Shown piece after piece: positions 20,008-35,153 of a stretch of 64,000 bases of DNA. Both the position numbers and the translations under genes were made by a program. Each line of letters opens with the position of its first letter. Position 1 is the stretch's first letter. A model generated the notes under the pieces. The model was not told the origin of the DNA, searched no databases, and saw only the letters and a list, made by a program, of their open reading frames with translations. Where the stretch lies: assembly GCA_022457155.1 (NCBI GenBank), contig JAJGOT010000168.1:1259001-1323000 (forward strand), written 5' to 3'. The DNA is from Cladopsammia gracilis (taxonomy: Eukaryota; Cnidaria; Anthozoa; Scleractinia; Dendrophylliidae).

Positions 20008-20706
20008 GTATCGGCGAGAGCAGTACTCAGGATTAGCTAGACTAAATCAAAGATTATGAGCATCAACACCAGCAATCACAGTCCAATTATGGTGGAGAGA
20101 CAGTCACTTGAGGAGATGGGCTGATTTACAGACCTTGGCAGCATCATGGACAAACAGGGTGGAACTAACACAGATGTAGCAGCAAGGATAGCAGCATTTG
20201 TTATGTTCAAGAACATCTGGAACTCCAAAGAAATCACCATACAGACTAAACTGCGGATCTTCAATTCAAATGTGAAGTCTGTGCTCCTCTATGGTTCGGA
20301 GACATGGAGAAAGACAAAGAAGACACTACAAAGGATGCAAACCTCATAAACAGTTGACTGAGGCGTATTTTCAACATCTGGCGGCCTCAAAGAATCCGCA
20401 ATGAGGAGCTCTGGCAAACTTTGTTCGGGAATAGTCCAGTCAACACGGAAAAAAGTTACTATCAAATTGAACTATACTCTTATTTATGCGTTGCTATTCA
20501 CTTACATCAGCAAACTCCACTCTAAAGCTATAACTATTCATGAATTCAAAGACGAAATAGACTTAGAGTATCGAACCGAGAATTTAGGTCTATGTCTTTA
20601 CCCTGAAATTGCGTTTATCTGTCCAAATACTTTACTTCCCCCTTTAAATAACTTTTTTCCCACTATCATTGCATGATATATTGGAATAATAATGATGTAA
20701 TAATGC

Positions 20707-20889
20707 TTAAAGGCCCACCTTCACCCAAAATGCTGTGCGCGCCGTGATCTCTTTCTGTGCTGAATTTTGTGTAACACGAAATTCATGCTTGCATGCGTGT
20801 AGCCAATCAAATCATGAATATGAACAATGGAGCATTTCAAAACAAAAACAAACGACCGCAACGTCTTTTGGGTGAAAGTGGGCCTTTAA
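20707..20889. mobile_element. MITE with 24-bp terminal inverted repeats
   Basis: Left end ttaaaggcccaccttcaccc, right end gggtgaaagtgggcctttaa: near-perfect inverted copies extending to caaaa/ttttg. The interior is unrelated to coding sequence. Confidence 0.8.
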
Positions 20890-21124
20890 ATAAAAATGTA
20901 ATACTGAATGAAACCTTGCATGTAAATAGATGGCAAAAAATAGAAAAGAAGGAAGGAAAAGGACCAGTTAGTAGACAGATTCTAATGAGGAAATGGGTCT
21001 GAATCGGCCACACAACTAACATATCTTGCCTCCGCTACACCGCCGAATAAATACACAAATCTGAGAGGCATTGGTCAGCCAGGCCCGCGATACATTTTAT
21101 TGATTCACAAACAAACGCAAGCGC

Positions 21125-21400
21125 AGGCGGCCGCGAAAAACTTAAACCTTGTTCAACTGTTGCGAAAGCGCTCGCGATCACTGACTACGTTTTTTTCTAC
21201 TTAATTTTGCTTCACGCTCGTAAAGAAACGCGCCAGTGGAAATTGGACAACGTAGAGTCAACGTTCGTTTTTATACGTAACAGTTCAGTCGTAAAAATTT
21301 TTCTTAAAAGTTCGTTTCTACGTGCGTTTTCACGTTTTCAAATGTTACGTGCGTTCACGTGAGTAGACAAAAACGCATAAAGATGGTTTCCACTGTCGTG
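21125..21400. repeat. Dispersed repeat, copy 1 of 2
   Basis: Shares ttgcgaaagcgctcg, acgcgccagtggaaatt and gtagacaaaa with 22560-22800 in the same order and orientation. No coding content recognised. Confidence 0.65.
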
Positions 21401-21759
21401 TAAATTTTTACGTGCGTAAAACAGGCGTAAATAAAACGCACGTTAACAATTCCCACTGTTCCGTGAAATGGAACATGTTCCGTTGCATTAGTCCGTAAAC
21501 TCTTCCGTTCGCATTGTTTTTGGCGCCAAAAGCTTTTTGTGGCCTGGGCTGAAGCGTGAATTTGAATTGCGTGAGCGTGGTATACGTGGTGCACGGTACA
21601 TCAGCAACTGAAGTCCACGCATTTTCTTTGACTGTCTTGTTTTTGTAGTGAACGTCGGTGGTATTCCACAAGCAGATATACTTTCTAACCTCTTCGATTA
21701 TTACAGCTTCCACATCGGCATATTTTCCCATGTTGAGAGTGCTATCGACAAATTTATAC

Positions 21760-22290
21760 AATACAAATACAATATACAATAACCTTTATTTCACCTCGAA
21801 TTTAAAATAGCAAAATTGCTAATGTCTTCGAGAAAATAAATAAAATAAATAAATAAAAATAAGATAAATATGGAGTAATAAGATAAGAGTATAAACTTAC
21901 AATATGTACAATTACGTAATTAATAACAACAGTATTATCAAACTATTTACAACTAATTACAGAAAGGACAACAGTCGGTGTCGAATTCTAAATCGCGAAT
22001 ACCCGACTTAAAAGCTGCAACTGTAGACAATGATCTGATGGTATTTGGAAGGGAATTCCATAATTTACTTCCATAGTAAGACAGAGAGTGTAGGCCATAT
22101 GTAGTGGTATTAACACGAGGGATAATAAGAGAACGTGTACCACTGGAACGTAGATTTATGCTGTGGGTGTTATAACTAAACATATTGGTAATATATTCCG
22201 GGGCCAGCCCATAAAGAGATCTATATACTAATGTTAAGATGTTATGTACGCGCCCATTAAATAATGATGGTTGTCCCATAAAATAATGAT
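21760..22290 (-). pseudogene. CR1-like LINE, 3' end (5'-truncated)
   Basis: Minus-strand frame 22279-21953 contains LVYRSLYGLAPEYI, SSGTRSLIIPR, TYGLHSLSYYGSKLWNSLP and an IRSLSTVAAFK end, the usual C-terminal tail of CR1/L2-type ORF2 proteins. The 3' UTR has a cgagaaa block and ends in an attgtat-type microsatellite (21760-21785), as these elements do. It interrupts the dispersed repeats on either side. Confidence 0.8.
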
Positions 22291-22300
22291 GGTTGTCAAA

Positions 22301-23318
22301 CCTTCAAGCAAGTGTTTAATGTGGCGCTGTCACATGGCACAGGCATTATGTGACAAAATCCGGGTTTACCTCGGTGTTAGAACCTGTGACTTTTTCCTTT
22401 GTTTTTTTTTTTACCTTTTGTTTGTAGTATTGCATTTCTAGTTGACTCTATTGTGTTATGCCTTTTGTTTTCTTTGTTTTACGTCACTAATGAGTTTCAA
22501 AGGTTCTTCCACAGAGGATGGGCACGAAATCCAGATAACTGGATAAGTTCTTGCGTAAACACAGACGGCTGGTGACGGCTTGTTCAACTTTTGCGAAAGC
22601 GCTCGAATCAGTACTTAGGTAAAACGTGCGTGAATTCCACTCGTAAAAAAACGCGCCAGTGGAAATTAAACAACGTTAAGTCAACGTACGACTTCTGTGC
22701 GTAAAAGTTAGTTTTTCCGCACGTTTTTAAATTTTACGTACGGTAACGCGCGTAGACAAAATGCGACAGCGGAAATCTACCTTTATTGTCTTGCGACTGA
22801 CACGCGCATCACTAGAAACTGTCCCAGCTTAAACCCCAGAAATTTACTTTATTAAATCAAATCAGTATTAGAAGTGAGCACAAATGTGAAGTAAAATTCC
22901 AGACATAACTATCAAGTGACAAAATGTAACAACGACATGCCAGTTTCGATGCGAGAAACACTGAGTGAGTTGACGCCCCCCCCCCCCCTCCCCCCTTCTT
23001 CAATGAAAACGTAAAAAGAAGCCGACGGAGCATGTGTGTGCAAACCGCTAACCTACTTAACCTACAGGGTAGGGATCATGAAAACACAGTTCCAGTCTTG
23101 AATAAACTGTTAAAAGCAATCTGAAAACGACAAACGCTGAATCTACCCAACAGGTTTTTAATATTCAAGTTACTTGACTGGTAACCTGCTCTGGGACACT
23201 TTTTAAGTCGAGGTTTTCACCAGAAATATTGATTCTTGTAACAATTAGTCAATTAAAAAACAGCTTTTTACTATCTTCAAATATTTACCCACAAGTCCCA
23301 CGGAGCGTATTTAAAAGT
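22301..23318. other. No gene; second copy of dispersed repeat at 22560-22800
   Basis: A C-run occurs at about 22977-22995. The repeat matches 21125-21400. Otherwise nothing recognised. Confidence 0.4.
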
Positions 23319-23319
23319 A

Positions 23320-25240
<1,921 letters not shown>

Positions 25241-25640
25241 TGAACCACCGCCGACCTACAGATCAATTGTTATTAGTTAAATAATCTTCACAACAACTCA
25301 GGATTTGGGGGTTAAGTAATGGCCATCGCACTGTATCAATAAGTGCTAATTTCATTGTTATAGCTGTATTGAAAATGAATACAACAGCCAAAGGGGTGGC
25401 TAAAATCGAAGATACAATGCAGAGAGAAAACAATGGGTTTTGATGAGAAACAATAATTATAATTATAATTATTATAATTATAATTATAGTCAGCTTCGGG
25501 CTGCGCCCTCAGCTTCCTGCAATATACCTAATAATGCTGCGAGCCTCAGTAATTATCTATTAACTACACCCCACCTTGTCCCGGGGTTGGGGGGGGGGGG
25601 GGGTCGGGGTTTTCGATTACTAATGCCGACTTGGTACGCC
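25241..25640. other. No gene; A/T-only run and G-run
   Basis: An aattataattat run at 25448-25490 and a G-run near 25588-25602 next to cccggggttgg. The region may hold a degenerate MITE. Confidence 0.35.
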
Positions 25641-25647
25641 CCCGGCT

Positions 25648-25870
25648 GGTGTCAAGACCTGGGAATCAGTAAACCATTATCGATGGCGTTTTTAATTTTA
25701 ATTTTTTTTCTTTTTCTTTTTTATTCACCCATTTTACATAAGTTTCGTGCAATGTCCCCCTGGCTACAATGTCGTCCCTAGGCGCCGCGATAATAAATAC
25801 CGGGAAGACCCTGCATAGGGAAGAGGTTGTTCAGTAGACACAAGATGGTGCTGCGTTGTGAAGTCAGACC
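25648..25870 (+). pseudogene. Broken duplicate of the host gene's first-exon region
   Basis: Matches 25946-26125 in order: caagacctgggaatc, ttatcgatggc, a T-rich run, gaagac, and agtagacacaagatgg. In this copy the ATG at 25843-25845 is followed within a dozen codons by a stop, so it cannot encode the exon-1 protein. It may still act as an alternative promoter. Confidence 0.6.
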
Positions 25871-26108
25871 CTAATAAACTGAATCCCATTATTTAGGTAA
25901 ATGATTCAGAATTATTTTACCAATGATTAGAGGTACTGTCAACTTGTGACAAGACCTGGGAATCTGTACACTGTTATCGATGGCTTCATGTTTTTTAACT
26001 TTCAATTTTCTTTTAATTTTCTTTTTAATTTTTTCTTTTGTTCATTCATCCCACGATAATGAAAACCGAGAAGACACTGGGGACGAGGGTGCTCTCAGTA
26101 GACACAAG

Positions 26109-26273
26109 ATGGCGTTGTACGGAGATGAGAAAATTAAATTTTGTGAGGCGATTGGAAATGTCTCGTGGGGTGGCAATGACTTGGAACCTGGAGTGATAAC
26201 ACTTTATAAGGACCCATTTTGTGGCTACTTTATTACAGTCAGGAAAACAACAGCAGCAGCACAGTCAGCACAG
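26109..26273 (+). CDS. Host gene exon 1 (N-terminal domain of the coiled-coil kinase)
   Basis: ATG at 26109 in good context (caagATGG) gives MALYGDEKIKFCEAIGNVSW and 55 residues in all. An earlier in-frame ATG at 25980 would add a hydrophobic, T-run-encoded stretch that looks like leader sequence read by chance. The exon ends at 26273 with cag|gtatgt, a strong donor, in phase 0. The exon-2 frame starts in phase 0. I do not recognise the domain. A partly conserved duplicate of the upstream region lies at 25648-25870. First of three exons; the role of this part in the kinase is unknown. Confidence 0.6.
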
Positions 26274-26666
26274 GTATGTCAATCAATCAATGATTTTTAT
26301 GCCTCAGCATGTAATCAGTGTTTTAACCCTTTAACTCGCAATGGTACATATAGAACGAAAAACACCAGTAGTGATTTGAAACTCTGCAGCTTTCACATAT
26401 CTGGACAAGTGATAGTAATGATCACTTGTTAGGACAAAGCGATAAGTTTCATAGCTTTAACACCCAACTACTTTAATAGTAATTAATAATTATTATAATA
26501 CTTTATTTACTCATTATTTTTTACAACTCTATTTTAAAAATACCTACACACATTTTATTAACAAAGCACTGATAATTTAAATAGTTAATATAATTTTGAG
26601 CCTGGAGCTAAATTAACAGACAGTTGAGTTTTCTAGTTAGCCCCCAGCCATAGTTACAACTATGTT

Positions 26667-26800
26667 AATAGCCCAATTTCGATATATTAAAATTCAACTT
26701 GAAACAAAAGACATCACTACGAGGCTTAGGGGAACAAACCATATAAATCCCTACTATCATTCCCCTAAGTTGAATTTTGATATATCGAAATTGGGCTATT
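26667..26800. mobile_element. Foldback MITE, about 38-bp arms
   Basis: Left arm aatagcccaatttcgatata continues into ttaaaattcaactt; the right arm is its reverse complement with one or two changes, ending ttgggctatt. Confidence 0.8.
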
Positions 26801-29657
26801 ACAACCATGCTGCATATGGTTGTTCATTCGACTGCAAATCCAAAAATGACCATTAATTTTCTACTTCCCAGGAAAACAACAAAAAATGCACATCTTTGCA
26901 TCAATTTTTTTTAATGAAAAAAATAATGCTGACCAAAAGTGTACATTTGCAACAAACTTCAAACCCGTTCCTCTGCATATACACTAAAAAAATTTTCCAT
27001 CAATCTTTCAGCAGATTGAGCAATTACTGTTCATTCAGAGCGGGCTTGAGACAAATGTGAATTTCACATTTAACTACCTCTTATAGAGACAATTTAAAAT
27101 TTTGCAAATTAGTGTCTCTGTATATCTGTACAGAGCAAAAACTTTGCAGTTAATTAACTGTGAAATATTGCTTCTGTATATATATGCAGTGAGGAAGTTA
27201 CATGTAACTGCAAAATTTTTATTTAAGCAATAGAACACATTTTCTATGAGTTTACCGGCATGATAAACCCACGCGGGATGTTGGGAGAACACGAGAAAAG
27301 CTTGTAAATCACGAGCCGATGAAAAGCGTTTGGAAAGAGAGAACTTTGTTGTAGTTTTTGTGCCGATCAAGTAGCTTATTCTCATAACATTCATCGGATG
27401 AAGCGGGAAAACCAATCAAAGCGGCTGAAAGAATGAACTTTACTCAATGCCACTGACAAAGTGCTGCACTGACAAATTCACGGGTTCAACGAAAGTGATG
27501 AAAGGTTTTAATGCTTTGAAATTCATCAGTTGAAATTTATCAGCTGAAAAAAGAAAATATATTGAATGATTCAAAAGTTCTTTGAATGGGAAATCCAGAC
27601 TGAATTGTGTCGGGAATCTGCCGCCGCAAACATGAATGTGCGAGGAAAGTTTGGAAACCTACAATTTTATGGCATATTTTGGATTCAAAAATTGCCTTTT
27701 TGTCAAGAATTTTTCAATTGGAATAAAGGTTACCCGGTAGTTCCAGAAACTCAGCTTCTGAAACTGTTTTCGACTTTATCTACTTACTTTGAAGGTACAG
27801 TGAAGCCCGTACTTCTCTACATTTTAAGTGCTGAATGAACACTAAGCTCATTGTTTTTAAGCCTGCAGTTCTGAGAGTTTGATTGGTTTCATGGAAAAGA
27901 CTGAATTGTTTGATCATTCCATGCAAATAATTTGTTTAACCATAAACCTATAATTTTTGTTAGTTTCATTTTCTTCTTGCTAATTGATCATCCTTGCTTG
28001 GACACATATTAAATCAGAATTTAAACTGTATATCCGGTACAAAAGTATTCCGTAGAAAGCAAAGTGCTCTAAAAACAAAATACGATAAAGCGTATAAATG
28101 GAATCGGCGTAAAATAATTCTCCTATACAACAAAGCTATACTTTTTATTTCTGCTGTGCAAATCCGTCTTATGTAGAAGTTATCTTAGGATTTGTAGGTA
28201 AGCTTACATTTATAAACTTCAGTTGAATTTCAATCGAAAATTTCCTCAGTTTGAGAGTCATTGTTTGCTCTTTGGGATCCATTTTTGAGCTTTTCACTAA
28301 ACCTTCAGCTCAGTGAACTTCATAAAGTATTATCGAGGTTGTTTTGATTGTCCTTTATCGCTGCATGTAAGCCTTTCCAAGGTCTTCCAAGCCAATGTTA
28401 ATGAAAATATATTCCTGCATGTTGTTGATATCAGTTTTAAAAAAAGCTTAGTGTCTTTTGGCGATAAGCCATTTTTTGCTTGCGTGCGTGGGAAATTTTT
28501 GTCTTACATGTAGGTTTGAGCAGCAACTTATTGTTTACAAGAAACATATCTTCTGTTCTCATCTTCTAACAGACCACAATATGCAATAAGACACTAAACC
28601 GGCTCGAGTTGTGAAATTCTTTTTCCTCACGCTTGTGTTGATGCAGTGGAAAATTGAACTTTGTTTACTTTACAGTTTCTCTTGCGTGGTTTTCTATGAG
28701 TTTACCGGCACGATAGTTAATAGGTTTCTGACCAATCAGAACGCGCATAGTATCTCAGTTATTTTATAATTATATATATACCCCATTCAGAGCTACATGT
28801 ACATGTATTCTTGCAAACTTATAACTCATCCTCATGCACGACCTTTGTCACCTTTGCAATGCATTATAAACCTAGGCTTAAAAGTTTTATTAAACAGTAT
28901 TTTACTGAGCTTAATTAAACCTAAGAGTATGGTCACTATTAGTATGGTCACTATTTTTATATGGTCACTATTTTTTTTTCAGTTTTTTTTCAGTTGGTAA
29001 ATGTCAAATAAAGTTGGTAAATGTCAAATAAAACTTTGTGCCCAGCACTTTATAAGCAAATAACTAAAGTTTTAATAATACATACAATGATACAGAAAGA
29101 ATGTGCTGGATCTTTATTTGATCAAAAAGTGCGTGTGTACAGTATGATCAATCACAAGACATGCAGGATTTTGTTCACTATAATAATTTATAGTATATAA
29201 AGCTTAAGCTTAATTAGTTGGTAAATGTATTTAAAATAACACTAACAGTATGTTGTACCCAGCATGTTAGTTCTAACCTGTTTAAAAGTTGGGGCCACAC
29301 AACATGCAGGATTTTGTCAAAATATCTTCAATTATTTGGGAATTCTGAAACCATTACACTTGTTGGCACTAATCCCATGGGAAAACTACATGTAATTTAA
29401 AATTGAAATTGTGAATTATGTTGCCCAGGGTTTTTTTTTTTTCAAGCAAACAATTGTTTATATACATGTAATTCCCCTTGACGCCTATCCCAAAGTGAGA
29501 GAAATAGCAACAAATAGCTTCAATTATTCGGGAATTTGGAAACCGTTATACTTGTTGACACTTCCCCTGGGGAAACTGATTAAAAATTGAAATTGTGAAT
29601 ATTTATATTGTTCCAATGATTTTTTCAAGCAAACAATAGTCTGTATAATTCCCCTTT

Positions 29658-29990
29658 CAGGGTTGCCACTCATTAGAACATAAAAAATTCCCTGACTTTT
29701 CCCTGACCTCAAAACAATTTTCACTGACTTTGCATTGGACAAATTATCAAATAGACCACATCCACTATTACATTTGCTTCAGCTTCTTTTGCAGACCATC
29801 AATATTCGATCTTCTCTTCATTTTAGATCTCTTTACGTTTTTCACGGGATTTTGAACGCATTACATTTGACTTCACCAAACTGAAAACAAAATTCCCTAA
29901 CTTTTCACAGACTTTGACAAGAACTAAGACTTTCCCTGACCTTTTGCAAAATTCCCTGACTTTTCCCTGACCTTGAAAATTTTTGTTTTT

Positions 29991-30021
<31 letters not shown>
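29658..30021. mobile_element. hAT-like MITE with 5-bp target duplication
   Basis: Ends cagggttgccac and gtggcaaccctg. The pentamer cctt t (ccttt) flanks both sides (29653-29657, 30022-30026). The interior repeats ttccctgacttttccctgac several times near both ends. Confidence 0.8.
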
Positions 30022-30023
<2 letters not shown>

Positions 30024-30242
30024 TTTACAGATATCCTAAAGTGAGAGAAAGAGCAAATTAAAATCCCAAGGTAGCTGACCAATAGATGCTCAACAATGTC
30101 ACTGTTTACTGTGTTCATTAAATTATTCTGTTGAGAAATCAATTTATTTGTTTGCCAAAACAACTCTGACCAATATTTATTATCTTATCAGGGGTGATGG
30201 GTGATGGGGTGGGTGATGGGGTGATGGGTGATGGGTGTACAT

Positions 30243-30605
30243 CCCCGGGGGGGGGGGGGGGTACTCCCTTATATACACTATATAGGTACAGTGTAACTAT
30301 GTGCTGCCCGGTAGGGTAGGGTTTTTGAGGTGTTCAGTCCTTAAGTAGGGTATCCTTTTTGGTATTTTTTTGGTATTGTTATCCTTATATATTCGTTAGA
30401 TAGAGTCACTAAATTGCAGTATCCACCCCAACGCGCAAAACGAAAAAGATATGGTCTGTTAAAACTGTACTGCACGCCTGAATTGGGCCTTAAAAAGGGT
30501 ATCAAATCTCGATTTTCTATATATACCCTTAAATAAGGTCAGGGTTTGAGAACCTTGGTGGCACACACCTATCCTAAATTGTCGGGAGTACCCCCCCCCC
30601 TGGGG
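30243..30605. mobile_element. MITE with ccccgggg/ggggtactccc ends
   Basis: Left end: ccccggg, G-run, gtactccctta. Right end: gggagtac, C-run, tgggg. Interior has atatacactatataggta. Upstream, 30190-30235 is a gggtgatg simple repeat. Confidence 0.65.
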
Positions 30606-33089
30606 TGTACATGTACTTGATCTTAAATTAGGGACCCTATGAATGTTGTTTCATTACTGTACATAAATAAAACATACCTTTTACAGAAGTTATTTCTCAG
30701 GTGTGTGCGCCCTGACTAATGATTGCAAAGTGTTTGTAAGATGCTGTGAGTTGATTCGTTTGATCTCTTGAGTGCATCCTCAATGTAGAGGTCTTGTGAA
30801 CCTTGACATTGATCAGTACTTTTCTCAAAAAATATTGCTATGTCATAAATCTTTGAAATACTCAAAGAATTATTGTATTTTTACTATTTTTTTGTTGACA
30901 AATAAACCATTGTCATAGAGCTTGAGGTGTGGGATCAAGAGAGTCAGTGTTTTTGGACATTTGATAGCTACAGGCCTAATACCTCATTACATGAAATTTT
31001 TTGCAATACATTAACTTTGCAATAATTATTTTAAGGGTTGCATACATGTAATTCACAACACTTTAATTTTGCAAACATTTTATATTGTAACTCACTTTAA
31101 TTTTGCAAAATTTCATAAAAAAATTCTTGATTTTAGGTAAATTATAATATATGTTACCTGTCAACAGATTACTGTACAGCTGTACATGTCTTTATTATAC
31201 CACCAACAGTAACAAGCCAAAATAATAAATACAGTTTCTGTAGAAGGCATTATTTTTTTAAGTAGTATTGAATAATCAGCAAAAGGAAAGAAAACAAACC
31301 ATCCAAAAACAATAACAAAATATTTATATGCACTGCCTTATAATAGAGGTCCCAGAGTCTATGCAACTATGAAAGACGCATGTTTTCAACAATCACAAGG
31401 AGGCCTAGAAATTCCAATTGAAGTAATAGCTAGAGTGGATAATTGTCCTTTAATAATGTTGCAGCTGTTGAGAAGTTCAAAATTTGATTCCTCTTGAAAA
31501 AAATGACTTTTTTTCCACTGGAATATACTTAAGCTTTTATAAGCTTAATGTTTGATAAGTTAGAGGTATCATGGATCATGATGTGTTTAACAATCTGCAT
31601 GTAAGGCCATGGAGATGTATGTTGGATGCAATGAGCTTTTAATCGGTTTGTTGTAACTGTTTGGTTTTTCATGTGTTATTAAGTTTGTTATTAGTTTGTC
31701 TTACATGTATTTAACTTAAATTGTGATTGTTATTTCGCTCCCATTGTTTATGTGATTGAACACTTGCAATACTCTAAAATTGGTGATAAAAAGGTCAAGA
31801 TTTGTACACCTGTATGCACATAATCTGCATATAATATCATTTCCTGCTGGAATACACTTAAAATGAAAAAAGACGTTCATTTATAAGTGGCTGTATCTGT
31901 TCAGTTCTTGGAGAAACACAGCAAATTTGAGCTAATTTCATCAGACCATTTTTCATGCATTTTCAATTTTCTTTAGTGGTACATGTTTATTTTTTTTGCC
32001 TGATAGTTATTCAAGATGGTTAATATATAGAGACTATATATATAATGGATTATAACCAAAATAGCTGTACTGACTTGTTAAGTAATGAGAAAAAAATAAA
32101 CTTGTGGTTGTACATGTGACAGTGCTTTTAAAGTTAATACTGACATCATTCAAGCAGTTTTGAAGAAACCTATCAGACTATCAAAGTTTGCTATATAATA
32201 TAATAATTTATTGTTAAATCTTACATATGTACATGTATAGATGATGAACCTCAGATCCAACTTGGAAAATGTTGTAGCTTCTGCATGCATGCACTACATG
32301 TACATGCAGTTGATTATGATCTAAGTGCACTTTGTTGAATTTTTCTGCACCTCTAAACTATTACTAATGCTCACAAAATCAACTGACTGAAGTTAATACT
32401 TTGTTAGATTTAAAGATAAGCCTTATCATGGGTACCTACATGTACATGTACACTCTACATTCAAGCTAATGGAGTTTGTCACTTTTTTCTTAAATCATCA
32501 AAGTTGTAAACAAAAATTGTCATTGGTTCAGTTATTAATAGTGACCTGTACACCTCTTTCAGACATTCAATTTTATTGGTCATACAATGAAGCTGTTGCT
32601 GCTATTAAAGTGCCCCTGTGATCAAATTTTTGATTTTGAGTTTTTTACATTTTTGTGTACAATTAGACTTTCTTACTCATCTTGCCAAATTTCAATTCAT
32701 TACGAACATCAGAAGTCATTTTATTTTAACATTTTATTTCCGAGAATTTACGGCCGCCATTAATCAACCTTGTTCCAAGGCTTGGCTGCGAATGGGAGAA
32801 AGTGATGTCAAAGACTCAAACATACCTCACAAATTGAAATTAATAATAACAATCAGCATAGAAAATTGCACAAAGAACAAGTCCCAAGTTTCTGTTGCTT
32901 TTTGCGTTATTTTCAATAGTCATTGTTATTATAATTTCAACCCGCGAAATGTAATACTTAATTGTCCTTTTTTTTTGATCCCCCACTTTAATGAAATTTA
33001 TAGATTAACTTCTCAAATGTGCAAAACAAGAAAATTTAAGAATTAAACTTATTTATATTGTTAGAAAGGACATGCATGTACAGCTGTAT

Positions 33090-35153
33090 GTACTTAGTCA
33101 ATACCAGGAAATATAAAAGTATGAAGTTAAACTGAAACTTCCAAAGGGGTAGTTTTTTTTATTATTATTACAAAATTCATTAATAGTTCATAAGGAAAAT
33201 ACAAAAGAAATAAAAAGTTTAATGAAGGTTTGAAAATCCTGATACAGAACAGCTATACTGGATCACTGTTACAGAATAGTAATAGGAATGCTAATAAAGC
33301 TTCATCACTATTGTTCTTATAACTCCCCATCCCCTTCCCCCCTTCTTCTCTCCCCCTCCTTTTCCCCACTCCTCGCCCCTTCCTTTCTCCCCTCCCCTGC
33401 CTCTCCTTACTTTCCCCCATTCTTTTTCCCGTCCTCCTCCCTCCCTCTCGATCCTTCTCCCCCTCCTTCTCCCCCTTTGGCTCCTTCTTCTTCTCCCCCT
33501 CCTTCTCACCCTCCTTTCCCCCATCCTTTTCCCCCTCCTCCTCCCCCTCGTTCTGCCCCCTCCTTCCCCGCCTTCTCCTTCTCCCCCTCTGGGCATCTCC
33601 CCCCCTCCTCTGCCCTTCTTCTTCACCCACTCTAAGGAATAAGAAATAGATCAAATAAATGTGAGCAGCAGAACTGTATAGATATTTACATTGGTGAGCT
33701 ATTGTAAATATATGTACAGTACATTTGTGCTGCTTATAAAAGAAAAATAACAATGATTTAGATTATATACAGTATAGCTGTTCTGTGTCAGAATTTACAA
33801 ACCCCCATTAAGTTTTCATTTCTTTTGTATATACAATACATACATTTGTAAGGTACATGTATATAACACCATAGCACCATCAAACAGAAATTTACCAAAA
33901 TGTACAGTAAACCATTCAAAACCTGTCAAGACTATACTTTTCTTGATGACTATAAACCATTATTAGACAACATGCAGTGCAGGGTTTCATTGAATGTATG
34001 GATCAAAGATCAGGGCTCAAGGATCACAGATCAAGGATTTTGAAAAAATAGTTAAAATTAAAATAAGAGAAGATCACACAAAAAGGCAAAAAATGAGAAA
34101 AAATAAAAGAAAAAGAATAAATTGAATCTTTCTGTATGAAATAAAGTAAAATTAAATCTAAATTATTTTATAAACACTCAATAAAATGCACACCCTATGA
34201 TTGGTCAAACCGAGTTCATTATAACTTGATAAAGCACACACGAATTCTTGTCGGTGGCAGATAGGTCGGCTTTGCGTGGTCGTGCCAGAGGTTGAAAGAC
34301 AGCTTTGGGCAGCTCAAAGTGAGTTCTTGCAGCCGGGTGAAATTCAGCAAGGCGGGCAAAGACTATTAGCCGGCAGCGGAGGACCGGGAGTGCTTCCTAA
34401 AGGAGGTCTATAAGTATAAGGGAGATGGCGCGAATCTAAGTGACTGACTATTAGTGATAAAAATGAAGTGATTTTGAGGAAATGAACCTCGGGATTATTT
34501 TTTCTTGAGCGAGATTTAGCGGTACGGGCCCAAACTTGGCCATCTGATGTGAAAAATCAGCCTAAAATCGAGAAATTCAGGTAAACCTTGGAATTCTTTT
34601 TTTCGAGCGGGATTCAGCGGGAGACATGCAGTTTTTTATTTTGCATATGTTATTTCTCGAAAGCGACGGAAAAAAAAAAAACAACAGAAAAAAATCTGAA
34701 CAATGTTTTGCAACCAATAATATGTAGTTCACATGCCAAAATAGGACAAATCTGAGCGAGAAAAATAAAAAACAACCTTAAAAGCAATATAGGTTGGTTA
34801 TGCCCCTAGCCCTTCAATTGGGATGACCATAAGAGTATACGGCACTGGAAAATTATATAATACACTGTATATAATTATATTTATACGTGTAACATGCCCT
34901 TATTTTTGTAGAAAGTTACCTTTGCAGGCTGTGTGTTATCATGAGGCCTGGGGTCAATTCAATAAAACTTTTACAAGTGCAATTTACAAGTGTAGCCAAC
35001 TGTTTCAGAGGTTGTAAAAAATTTATTGAAATGATACATGGTGTAAAACTAGTTTAATGGGCTGACTTCTATATTGACGCAATGTTTCCAGGGGTGTGGC
35101 GAGCCTATAGGCCCGTAGGCCCAGACCTACAAAGTTTTTAGTCCACCTGTCTT
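33090..35153 (+). repeat. Segmental duplication, copy 1
   Basis: Colinear with 36920-37075 plus 38750-40650: shared blocks include tatgaagttaaactgaaa, gttacagaatagtaataggaatg, gtgagcagcagaactgtata, tgcagtgcagggtttcattg and gtggcgagcctataggcc. At 33310-33632 it has a 320-bp C/T-only-type tract that is only about 70 bp in copy 2. Between 34930 and 35040 it has a damaged version of the MITE seen intact at 40427. Confidence 0.85.
33310..33632 (+). repeat. Polypyrimidine tract (C/T-rich)
   Basis: Almost pure ccttctcccc-type sequence. Long purine/pyrimidine open frames on both strands (Pro/Ser-rich on +, Gly/Glu/Arg-rich on -) are artefacts of it. Confidence 0.9.

Larger units (their letters stand above)
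19430..21010 (+). pseudogene. Non-LTR retrotransposon (probably RTE-like) RT/C-terminal remnant, split by two insertions
   Basis: Frame 19430-19578 includes the RT active site (IFYADDLTLLSHN) and DKTTRLAAVS. The protein resumes at 20008-20430 with TDLGSIMDKQGG, TKLRIFNSNVKSVLLYGS and ETWRKTK, and a late part (RKWV*IGHT) is near 20985-21010. It is interrupted by the MITE at 19579-20007 and by sequence at about 20430-20890 that contains a second MITE. Stop codons and frameshifts show it is dead. The clade is inferred from residues and is uncertain. Confidence 0.75.

Noticed and set aside
25980..26108. Signal peptide (hydrophobic N-terminus) for host exon 1
   Set aside because: The stretch is encoded by a T-rich leader that is poorly conserved in the duplicate upstream, whereas the ATG at 26109 has better context and the product is a cytosolic-type kinase.
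33253..33753. Gly/Glu/Arg-rich and Pro/Ser-rich open frames
   Set aside because: They are readings of a polypyrimidine tract on the two strands.
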